Assembly: GCA_033297205.1 (NCBI GenBank) | Contig: MU859437.1 | Span: forward strand, 1 to 16,977 | Source of the DNA: Pseudoneurospora amorphoporcata | Lineage: Eukaryota > Ascomycota > Sordariomycetes > Sordariales > Sordariaceae | Reading direction: 5' to 3' | Length of the DNA: 16,977 nt | Shown: piece by piece, positions 7,994 to 16,889 of the stretch | Numbering within the stretch: the first letter of the stretch is position 1 | Layout: every line of letters starts with the position of its first letter | Translations under genes and position numbers: made by a program | Notes under the pieces: model-generated | What the model was told of the DNA's origin: nothing | Seen by the model: the letters and a program-made list of their open reading frames with translations, nothing else | Databases searched by the model: none

Positions 7994-9732
7994 ATGAGTT
8001 TTTCGGCGAAGAGAAAGGTTCAGTCGCCGGCACCAAGATCACCCACGCCGGCAGCCAAATCACCCACGCCTGCTCCTGCAACTCCAGCGGCAGCAAAGTC
8101 ACCTACGCCTGCACCAAATTCGCCCACCCCCGGCCCTGCATCTCCCAATGCTGGAACGACTCTTGCGAGTAACCCTCTTTCTGGAGCTCACTGGGCTACA
8201 CAGGTACGGCGCTCTCGCGTTCCCGTCTCTTAGTCCACAATCTGTTGGAAGTCCGTGCCATGGGCCGCCGATACAACGACCGGCATTCCCTTCTCGGGAT
8301 GTTGAGGCTGCCCTGGTTCCCGTTTTCTCCTGTTCGGCCGTTGGCACTACGAAATCCATCACACTTTTCTAGTGTCGCTTTTTTCAGCCACGGGACAATC
8401 GTACCTCATTAAGATTGATGACTGACACGCCTTACATACGCACTGCAGGGACTTCCCGAAGAGGATAATGATGGGGATTCAACCATAGGAAGTGATGTTG
8501 AGAGCTCGACTGCTTCGATTAGCTCGAGTATCCTCAATTACCGGACCGTGAATGGCCGAACTTACCATAGCGATAGTGTGACGGATGGAGAGTACTGGTA
8601 AGTCTGGACCAAGATCACCGCCATCGTCTTTCGCTCGTCATCGCCGGCCTCGCATAATAAAATACTGCGCATGTGGGAGGAGAAAGCCAACGCTAACAAC
8701 GAGCACCTTAAACTTTCATGCAGGGGCCCCAACGACGCGAAGGCGAATGAATTGCTGGATATTCTGTGAGTAAAACATACTTCCCACCATCGGTTTCGCA
8801 GTTGACCAAGTGTTGACTACCCTAGCCATCATGCGATGACCATTTGTCTGGATGGCAGGCTTTATGATGCCCCTATTCCAAAAGATCCCGAGAACGCAAT
8901 TGATCTTGGCACAGGCACAGGTACGTCGATGTTCTGCACTGCCTAATCGTTGTTCTTTTAAATGCTAACTCGACATTTAGGGCTATGGGCAATCGATTTT
9001 GGCGATGAATTCCCTAACTGCAACGTTATAGGCACTGATATCTCGCCCATCCAGCCCAGTTGGGTACCTCCCAACGTCCGTTTCGACATCGACGATTATA
9101 ATAAGGAATGGACCTATAAGCCTGATTTTTTCGATTTCGTCCATATCCGCTGGCTCACCACAACCGTCAAGGATTGGCCTGCTTTTTACAAGGAGGCTTA
9201 TCGATGCTGCAAGCCGGGCGGTTATGTTGAACACATGGATACCGACACTGATATGTTATCCGACGATGGTTCCTTAGATAGCAAAATTCATGCCCTAGCC
9301 CAGTGGGGCCCTATGTGGCAGGCGGCTGGAAAGCAACTCGGCCAGCCTTGCCCCACCGGCAGCATGATGGAGGACGGATTGAAGGAGGCCGGTTTCGTGA
9401 ACATAGTAGTCAAGGATTACAAGGTAAGTTCTCTGCTTCTCACAGTACCTATTTATCCCAGACACCAGACTCTAACTACCGAAAACTTGCAGGTCCCTGT
9501 CTCTCCATGGTCCGAGGACCCGAAGATGAAGGAGCTTGGTCTCTACTTATATGCCGCCCTCAACCAGGACCTTGAAGGTGCTCTTCAGTTCATGTATGGC
9601 AGGGTTATGGGGTGGACCGAGGAGGAGATCAATATCTACATCCAACATGTGCGGAAGGAGTTGAAGGACATGGACATTCATCCGTACTTCATCTTCCGCA
9701 GGGTCATTGGCCAGAAGCCCTTGGATGCTTAA
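7994..9732 (+). CDS. LaeA-like/UMTA SAM-dependent methyltransferase, paralog C
   Basis: Exons 7994-8203, 8449-8597, 8724-8765, 8826-8920, 8981-9423 and 9493-9732 give 392 residues; the start is CCACC-ATG. The tail (1-70) is the most repetitive of the set: four SPTP units (RSPTPAAKSPTPAPA, KSPTPAPNSPTPGPASP) before LSGAHWATQ. The linker is SSTASISSSI...NGRTYHSDSVTDGEYWGPND. The SAM site AIDLGTGTGLW lies near 158-168, with Leu for the usual Ile, then VIGTDIS, RCCKPGGYVEHMD, GLKEAGF and VIGQKPLDA. Exons 2 and 5 are 6 and 3 nt shorter than in A and B, keeping frame. Intron 5 (9424-9492) is 69 nt, a multiple of three without a stop, so retaining it would insert 23 residues without ending the frame. 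The substrate is unknown; the frame and motifs look functional. Confidence 0.9.
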
Positions 9733-10828
9733 TGTACGGCCGGGCAACAACGCCGACCGGGGCTGGTTGATCTCCCACAGTTAGCGGGCGGATAGAGGAT
9801 GACAAGTTCTGCGTTTTGTTTCTGTAAATAGTCCATAATACGGGGTTGAAACCTCGAACGACCATAGCAATTGTCCAACAAGGTTGACCCAGATCATGCG
9901 TGTGCCTTCAGCCTCACCCGACCGGCCCAGATCATGAACAACCATTTGAATTCTGACAGTGGGAACGGATGAGACAAGGAGGTACCTACTAGAAAGGTCA
10001 TCTTCCCGAATCACGGTTGAAGCGATGCGTCTTCTTGCATGTGGAAGCATGTGCATGTGGGCGATGTGGCTGCTGCTGGGAATCGGACAAGATGCGCGTG
10101 GCACAGATCAGATCTTCCTCAAGATGCACCTCGGGGGCATTAATAACGTGCATTAACATCTCGTGACGGAAGAGAGGGGGAGAAGTGTTAGTTACTGTTA
10201 ATGCTTGAGTCGACCTGCAGTCAGAAGGGTGCCTTTCTTGGGTGTTGTCATTTCCTCGACAGTTACAGGGTCGAATATATTTTTTCGTTGTGTTCTGTTC
10301 GCTCGTCTTTTTTATTCCTTTTTCCCCTTCGGATCTCTGTGGTCTTTGGTTTTTTCTCTTTACAAAGAAGTAGTGTGAGATTGAACAAAGAGTGGGCGCT
10401 CATCGCCGGTCCCCGCTGGGCTGGCTGTGACCAGGTGGGACAACTGTGGGTAAAGGAAAGAAGGTGTTGATGTGTTGAAGGTAGGGAATAGACACTCGTT
10501 GCTGAAGGGACCTTGCTAAATGAACCTTGCCGAAAGCATGCCGATCAAACCGGTGCCGAGTCCGGGAACTTGGAAAGAAAAAGCCAGGTACGTGGCATGG
10601 GTAGGGCTGAATCAACATCGGTGAGCCTTGTTCGTTAGATGGAGACGAGGAGACAAGTAGCAAGGGGGTCCATGGTTTTCAATGATCGATTTTCAAAATG
10701 ACGATAAGTGATACTGAAGTGTCGCACCCAAATCCCGACTGACGCAGGAAGCTTTCCACATCAACAACCAAACATGGGCAGATACATCATTTACGATATC
10801 CACCGGCGTTTAGCGTTAGTTATCCATC
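9733..10828. other. Convergent spacer between genes C and D
   Basis: This holds the 3' flanks of two tail-to-tail genes. TGTAAATA at 9823-9830 may serve gene C. About 9867-9935 aligns with the 3' flank of gene B. A T-rich stretch runs from 10275 to 10365. The 14-mer GAGTCGACCTGCAG (10207-10220) is identical to part of a common cloning polylinker. Short open frames here have no recognisable domain. Confidence 0.55.
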
Positions 10829-12354
10829 TTAAGCATCAAACGGCTTTTGAGCGCGCACCACACGCCACCTGATGTTAGAATGGATCTTGCCTTCCCTGAA
10901 CTCTTTGCGACAAATAGCGGCGTAGTTCGCGATTTCCTTCGGGGTCCACCCCAGGTAGTTGGGCAAGAAATAAACCATGAAGCCTTCAAGGTCATGTGTC
11001 AGTGCCGCAGACTGGTAGAGACCTAGCTGCTTCATCTTCGGGTCATCAGACCAGGGCGAGATGGGAACCTAGATCTCGGGGTCAGCTTCACTTTATCTCA
11101 AGGGTTCACGGACAAGGGAAGTCTTACATAGTAATCCTCGGAAGTTACGTTGGTGAATCCCGCGTTTTTCATTCCCTTTTCCATCTTGTCTGAAGAAGCC
11201 ACGCAGAACTCGAGCCCGGTCTTCCGCCCAACCTCTTTCCAAATTGGACCCCACTGGGCCAAAGCGGAATCATGAGGCATCGTCCCATCCAAGCATATCC
11301 AATCAGCATCGCCGTCAAGATGTTCAATCCAAGCACCGGGCTTAGCACACCTATACGCCTCCTTATACAGGGCATCCCAATCCTTGATAACGCCGGTCAT
11401 GAAGCGAAGATGAATGAAGTCGAAGTGATTCTCTGGATAAGTCCACTCTTTGGTTGCGTCATCGATCTCGAAGCGGGCGTTTGGAGGTACCCAGCTTGGT
11501 TGAATAGGGGAAATATCAGTCCCAATGACCGTGCAATTGGGGTGATCGTCCGCAAAGTCACTATAATATAAGAAATGAGATTGGATGTTAGCAATCCGAA
11601 GATCTACCAAGAAATCTGACAAGTCCGTCTTACATAGCCCAAACTCCTACACAGAAAGATGGTCAGTAAAGTTTGAATGGAAGGGAAGAGATGGCGGTTC
11701 AGGTTGATCAGCTTACCAGTGCCGGTACCGATATCAATGACGTTCTTGATCTCATTATCGTTGAGTGGGGACGTATACAGCTTTCCATCGAACAACATAA
11801 CCATAGTCGCGTGTATAATATCCAACATTTCATTTGCCTTATCATCATTAGGACCCCTGAGTGGTGCACATGACCAGTTAATTCAGCTCTAGAGCATCGA
11901 CGAGTATAGCACTCGTCTTGCTAACGCTTTCCAATTCAGACGTACCAATACTCTCCGTCAGTCACCAAATCGCTATGGTAGGTTCGTCCCAGGACATTAC
12001 GGTACTGCATGATGCTGGAAGAGATCGAGGCGGTCGAACTTTCGGCGTCACTTCCTAGAATTGAGTCATTATCGTCATCCACCTCCTGTAGGAGACATTT
12101 TGTTAGCACCCGCCATTCTTAGAATAAAATATAGAAACGCTGTCATCACGAACCTGCTCGCCCCAGTGGGCGCCGGACAAAAGTGAAAGATTGGTAGGCT
12201 CTGAAGGCTGGCGAGGCACTAGGGACGCGGGACCAGGCGTGGGCGACTTCGCTCCCGTTGGAGAGGCAGGACCAGGAGTGGGTGACTTCTCCTTTCCCTT
12301 TGCCGACTTGGCCTCGGATGCTAGTGACTGCGCCTTCTTGAGGGGGGAACTCAT
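10829..12354 (-). CDS. LaeA-like/UMTA SAM-dependent methyltransferase, paralog D
   Basis: Minus-strand exons, high to low: 12354-12154, 12085-11946, 11856-11717, 11646-11634, 11560-11128 and 11068-10829, giving 388 residues. The tail (1-67) has two KSPTPGPAS units and LLSGAHWGEQ. The linker is SSTASISSSI...GRTYHSDLVTDGEYWGPND. The SAM site VIDIGTGTGVW is at 153-163, then VIGTDISPIQPSW, an RCAKPGAWIEH motif and a VVRAQKPFDA end. Three features set it apart. A 13-nt microexon encodes VWA plus split codons. The intron that separates exons 3 and 4 in A-C is absent. The KPGG motif is KPGA. Microexon plus exon 5 total 446 nt, the same as the single exon 5 of A and B, which supports the model. Its opposite orientation and greater divergence suggest an older or inverted copy. 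Confidence 0.88.
11634..11646 (-). other. 13-nt microexon of gene D
   Basis: On the minus strand, CTGTGTAG precedes and GTAAGACG follows the 13 bases GAGTTTGGGCTAT. They complete the last Gly of DIGTGTG, encode Val-Trp-Ala and begin the Ile of the VWAIDFADD motif. Paralogs A, B and C have this stretch uninterrupted with exon 5, so skipping it would break the SAM-binding site and shift the frame. The flanking introns are 70 and 73 nt. Confidence 0.85.
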
Positions 12355-12439
12355 CGTCGGAGGTGGATATCGAAAGCGTTGAAAGATTGGTCTGTGAACT
12401 GCAGAGGTTGGCGACGGGGAAGTGTCTCGGTGTTTGCGT

Positions 12440-12460
12440 GTGCCAGCGGCTCAATATATA
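12440..12460 (-). promoter_or_regulatory. Gene D core promoter block
   Basis: Read on the minus strand, TATATA (12454-12460 region) is followed by TGAGCCGCTGGCAC, which ends about 86 nt before the ATG. The TATA-then-CTGGCAC order and spacing match the blocks of genes A-C, though the bases between them have diverged. Confidence 0.45.
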
Positions 12461-12748
12461 ATTTTTCGGGTCAGCTACCCCTCCTCGAAAACGAGTATTC
12501 AGAGGCTGTCCTTGCATAAAGTGGTCAAGAGAGAATACAACATTCTTCCTTTCGGATTGTGTGATTTAGTGATTAGTCACTTCTATCCCTGCGACTGTGT
12601 TCTTTCGTCGCTTGCCTACTAGACATTTTTGTACCTCTCACACTAACAGGAAGCGACCAATTCAAGCAGTGACAGCCGGGCTTCTGCGTTAGTTCTCAAG
12701 TAACTTCAGCCATCGTGACGGGGGGGTTTTGCTCACATAGAGGTACAT

Positions 12749-12771
12749 ACCACCTCAGGTACCGAGGTGGT
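12749..12771. repeat. Small inverted repeat
   Basis: ACCACCTC (12749-12756) and GAGGTGGT (12764-12771) are perfect inverted copies around AGGTACC. It lies about 400 bp upstream of gene D. It could be an operator-like palindrome or a transposon footprint; nothing else distinguishes these. Confidence 0.5.
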
Positions 12772-13474
12772 GAGAAAAACACAGTGAATGAGCTTGTTGG
12801 CAAACGTTGCAATCTGCACGCTCCCACAGGAGGCTGGAGAGCAGTAGTTTCTGTACTAGGCTCTGCTTGGTATTATTACCCGTGCCATGCTACGGGCACT
12901 CAGAGCTAGGCTAGCCCCATCCAGAAGATCAGGCATGAATAAGAAATAGGACGGGCGCGGCCACGTCTGGAATCTGGAATTCCAAAAAGCAAAACATGAT
13001 CCTTATCAGCGAGCTTGGCAAGCGGACTGGAACTATAGGACCTTCACTCCTCCGCGGAAATTGTTATCGTTCTAACAGCCACTCGGCAGCATTGGCAGTT
13101 ATGAAGATAGACATACATCTCATTTATGAAATAGATCTCGAGAAGTCGATCGGGCCATCTCGCTTTTCTTGCCCAACCAAGTTTAGGGCAAATTGATATG
13201 GAATCCAGAGCACGCTGTCAACGGCAGGTACATGTAGACAAGACATCGCCGAGTTTTTAGGGCTGTAAACAGCTATTGAAGATCATGAACGACCATGAGG
13301 GGAATAAAAGGAGTAAAAGTAATGAGAGGAATCAAAACCGTCTTGGTGTTACTGGATTTGTTACCAGGAAAACGTCAGTTCATCTGAATGTCAACCGGAA
13401 TTGTGTAGACAGACTTTACATCTGATGGGAAGTATATAATGCTCCTGTTTCCACGTACCTTTGGTGAAATGTTC

Positions 13475-15652
13475 TCATACTAGTTTGATAGTTCGTGGCT
13501 TACACCTGGGGAATATCTCCAGTGACCGCCTGTAACGGAACATTCCAACCCCTACTCGGGTATAGCCATCTTCGGGGTCCATTCCCTCTCTGAGAAGAAG
13601 ACCGTAAACGTGTAAACAAGTTACAAGCCGTAGAAAATAGTGTCTGCGGTTGCTCAGCAACATAAAGACATCCGGTGCATCGAGGTAGATACTCCCGACT
13701 AGAACGCTATCCCTTTTTAGGCCAACAAACAGATCACCGAATGGGCCTTTAGTCTGATCGCCGATATCAACGTCAACTAGCAAAGCACCGCTAAGAATAA
13801 GGGCTCCGTATTCAAGCGCACTATATGGGTCCTAATACTTTGGGATTCCCACCATCTCCTCAACCTTGAGATGTTGAGAACTCGTTCCTCTAGAGGAGAA
13901 ACTGAGATCGACCGGTAATCTGACTGATGCCCGGACCAAATTATAGTCCACCGGTGATCTGACTGATGCCCAGGACCAGGTCGGGGCTATATAGGCAGAC
14001 TCGGTAGCAGTTTGAGACGTAGCCTTAGCATTTGACCGTTGGGGCACAGTCTTCCAAAGGAGGATTTCAGGGATAAGCGAGCTCCATATCCCGCCAACAT
14101 AGGTGGCGCCTTGATAAAACTCCTGCGCAGCTTGTACTATCCTAGATAGCGCAATTAACTTGTCGGTTTGCTTTATTAATGATCGTATAGAATAATCCTC
14201 CACAATAGCGTCCCAGGATGTATTGCTCTTGAACTGTCCCTTGGCGAACGCCGTTCCTGTAGACGACAGTGTGATAGATCTGTCGATATTTTCCCACGGC
14301 CGCTGGGAAGTTGCGCGGAGCTCGTTACACTCCCAAAGCAGCCCCTTGCTAGAAAATAAAATAACTCTTCTCGAAAGCTCTCTCTCTTGTAACATCCACG
14401 CGCGGCTATTAAAGTGTTCGGCTTCGATAGATCCGTTATTAAGGAAGGGGAATTCAAAAAGCCGAAGCCGCCGATGATGAAAGCTCGATTTGTCTTTTCC
14501 AAGTCCATAGAAGTCAATATCAATAAAACGGTTAGAGTAAGAACTCTAAATATCCGCAACCATGTTGCAACCCCCACTGCTGTCTTTGGAGTCAAGAGCT
14601 GCAAATGTAAAGTAAGAATGATTGTAAACAGAAGCCATCAAGGCGGCTTCCTTGGCCCAGTCTCCTTCATCGTCCTGGATAATACAAAGGGAATCGATCT
14701 ACAGAAATCTCTGCCCCAGGGAGCGATATATCTTTATAGAGTCTTGAAACGTCCGTGGGAGCTTTTCGAAAGGGATTCGCGTCATACGTTCGCGGATAGT
14801 TACGTTTATCGTAGTGACCGGCTGTTTTGAGGGTGGTCCCCAGCAGTGGCTTAGCGTGATATACGTTGGCGGTTGTCCCTCAAAGTAAAGGTCATCGGCC
14901 TTGCTAATAACTAGGCGGATGTCTTCGCTGTCGGAAAACGCTTAGAGGTCGAGAATTCTGGTGGGTAGGAAAAACTCAACGTCACTAGAGCATTAAGCAT
15001 AGTTATCACGACAGTTTTCCAGCCAGACCTTGATAAGTATAAATTTGTCCACATGGTCTCCCATATTAACAGGCTCTAACTCGGCTGCAGAGAAAAAGAG
15101 CTTGTCAGTGCCAAACCTTGTAAGGAAGATAAACGAGGAAGTAGCCCAGCCGGGTTAAATCAACCAAAGAGTGCGCGATTTACACCAAGGAGATGGGACC
15201 AGAGAGAAGCTAAAATCCCGCGGATTAATTTTGCAATAATCGTATCTCTGATTGCGCTGGGTATCCTCACGAAGTGTGAGGAAAGAGGGCAAGTTCTCCT
15301 CATCATTCGGACCATAGTAGGCATTTCGTTTCAGCTCAAGGGCTTTAAGATTCCCCGACTGAAATTTTGGGTCTCGACCAGGACCAATTTCCAAAAACGC
15401 GCAGAGTTAACATCCTCTCTTTGCTTCAAAGCACATGGACTCGAACGGCTGAAGCTTAACGCGTATATTCCTAGACTCATCTGACCAGAATGACACCGGG
15501 ATTGACGAACAGATCTGGCAAAGCTTGCTGCCTGGGCGGTCCACACTCCCTTGTAAAGATGGGAATCAGGGATTTCTATTTTGGTTTCTCGATGCTGGAA
15601 CAAGAACTTTGATCTGACGAGATAGCTCCCGAGTGTTGCCTGTGGCGGCCAT
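13475..15652 (-). pseudogene. HET-domain (heterokaryon incompatibility) gene relic
   Basis: One minus-strand frame runs from CACC-ATG-GCC (15650-15652) to TGA (13475-13477), 726 codons, with no frameshift and no intron needed. HET family landmarks are in order: LCQIC at 44-48, RGC-stop-LCAFL at 79-87, ITLSHCWG at 265-272, IDSLCIIQDDEGDW from 319, AWMLQERELS about 418-427, LLWEC, TWSWASV at 558-564 and a YTRVGVG-type end. Intact HET proteins trigger cell death or growth inhibition after fusion of genetically different hyphae. Eight in-frame stops kill this copy: codons 29 (TGA), 82, 166, 220, 237 (TAA), 318, 369 and 607 (TAG). Codon 318 stands where the family normally has Trp (Y/F-L-W-I-D), implying TGG to TAG. 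Only substitutions, no indels, fits RIP-like C-to-T decay. Distal parts may be read as separate small open frames but are unlikely to be genes. Confidence 0.85.
13911..13978. repeat. 39-bp in-frame tandem duplication in the HET relic
   Basis: ACCGGTAATCTGACTGATGC (from 13911) recurs as ACCGGTGATCTGACTGATGC (from 13950), period 39 bp. In the relic's frame it duplicates an ASVRSPVD / ASVRLPVD segment right after TWSWASV. It is in frame, so it may predate the gene's death. Confidence 0.75.
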
Positions 15653-16889
15653 GGTGTTGCTATGTCAGAGACTGGAATAATTATATGGAATTCGGCGGAT
15701 TGAATAAACCATGAAGGAAAGGTATAACTTACCGCGTGGACCAGGTTTTCCCACAAGATAATGGAATGTAATAAATCAACGCCGTCAGCTTCCTGACGAT
15801 GAGCGAGATTGAAGATCGAGGGCAAGAGCAGTTAGCAATAAAAGGAAGGGAATTGCTTCCTGGCCCATGAATCTTGTCTGCCTTGTGACCCCGCTCCTCG
15901 CCTACCGGCAGCCATCGCACCCATGGTGATCCAGAACCTAGGTACACATCACCCCTGGAAAGTTCGTTAGCGTGGGACTTCACAACCTACTCTTCGCAAC
16001 TCAACCAACATTCCACCAATTTTCATGCAAAAAGTTGGTATCAACCCGATGTGTTTGGCCCGCTTTGTATACTCCCTCCAATTTTTAGATGTGAATGTGG
16101 TTATCCCGTTGGTTTGTGGTGAAGTTTTGCAAACCTCTGTTACAAAAATTGAGGGGTGATGTATAGCTCACTGGCCGGTGACACCAAGGCCCAACCTGAA
16201 ACTTGCGTCAATACCAATACTACGGTATCTATTCGTTGGGAATTGGAGGTCAGTTCAGGTCCGTTTCCTAACCCTGCTGGGGAATTCATTGGGAAGCCCT
16301 GACACAGATCCCGATTGGGCTGTTCAAGATGCCTAACTTTACACGAGTGTCGCTGATATGCTCCGAAACTCGTCATGAAATGGAAAATTGCCAAAGAATT
16401 GTGAGACGATTAGCGTGGAGGTGCAGAGAAGAAAGAGAAAACAAAGACATATCTGCCTCGAAAGAAATACGGAAAGGATCTTGTGGGTGTCCATGACGTG
16501 ATGAAGATGAAGGTTGGTGAGTTCGCGACAGCATACCGATGCTGAACACCGTTCGTGGTCTTGAAACGATCAACAGATTCGGACATCACGGTCTTATGAA
16601 GCCGCCCACTCAGAAGGCCGAAATGTGTCGGATATGGCATCATTGGGAAATGCCCAAGAGTGAAGGAATAGGTAAAGGAAGGAGGGAAGGAAGTCACGGT
16701 TGACACGATGCGGCTTACGGCAGGAATGTCTACAGTGGGGGGACAAAAGTCTCGCTCAAATCCTTGGCATGCAAATCCCTGGTCATCACCCCTTTTATTC
16801 AATAAGCGTTCTAAAGCCCAGTTTTCATTACTTGAAGCCAAAATTCGAATCCTAGATTCTTCTAAACGAGGGCTTTCCAACAGTGTAAT
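15653..16889. other. Right spacer without recognisable gene
   Basis: The upstream side of the HET relic has an AT-rich TATATAATTATT-like stretch near 15670-15685 that could be its old promoter. A terminal fragment of the dispersed repeat is at 15950-15981. A 156-codon minus-strand open frame (16410-16880) is rich in Ser, Phe and Arg and has no motif I recognise; I do not call it a gene. Confidence 0.5.
15950..15981. repeat. Terminal fragment of the dispersed repeat (inverted copy)
   Basis: CACCCCTGG, then GTTCGTTAGCGTGGGACTTC, matches the reverse complement of the ends at 1933-1957 and 5007-5041 (GAAGTCCC(G/A)CGCTAAC core). No second end was identified nearby. Confidence 0.4.

Larger units (their letters stand above)
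12355..13474. other. Gene D upstream region and spacer
   Basis: This holds the gene D promoter (12440-12460) and a small perfect inverted repeat (12749-12771). A G7 run lies at about 12720-12726, and CCCGT...ACGGG at 12879-12896 is preceded by TA, resembling a decayed version of the left-end hairpin. No open frame here resembles a protein family I recognise. 13200-13474 is the 3' flank of the HET relic. Confidence 0.5.

Noticed and set aside
2095..9732. Self-methylating peptide (borosin-like) precursor fused to the methyltransferases
   Set aside because: The repetitive tails are N-terminal and hydrophilic S/T/P/A-rich, and the enzymes are of the LaeA/UMTA Rossmann type, not the tetrapyrrole-methylase-like fold of fungal borosins with a C-terminal core peptide.
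10385..10440. Possible remnant of a first exon (CGCTGGGCTGG...CAGGT resembles GAHWAGQ plus donor)
   Set aside because: The match is short, the tail repeats and following exons are missing, and the frame is not kept.
14414..14830. 138-codon plus-strand open frame
   Set aside because: It is antisense to the HET landmarks (ITLSHCWG side to IDSLCIIQ and beyond); the minus strand carries the recognisable family motifs.
15331..15825. 164-codon minus-strand open frame at the 5' end of the HET region
   Set aside because: It is in a different frame from the HET relic; the relic's own frame gives LCQIC...RGC-stop-LCAFL, the expected N-terminal pattern, and a good ATG at 15652.
16410..16880. 156-codon minus-strand open frame
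   Set aside because: Its Ser/Phe/Arg-rich composition, lack of motifs, intron signals or homologous neighbours do not support a gene.
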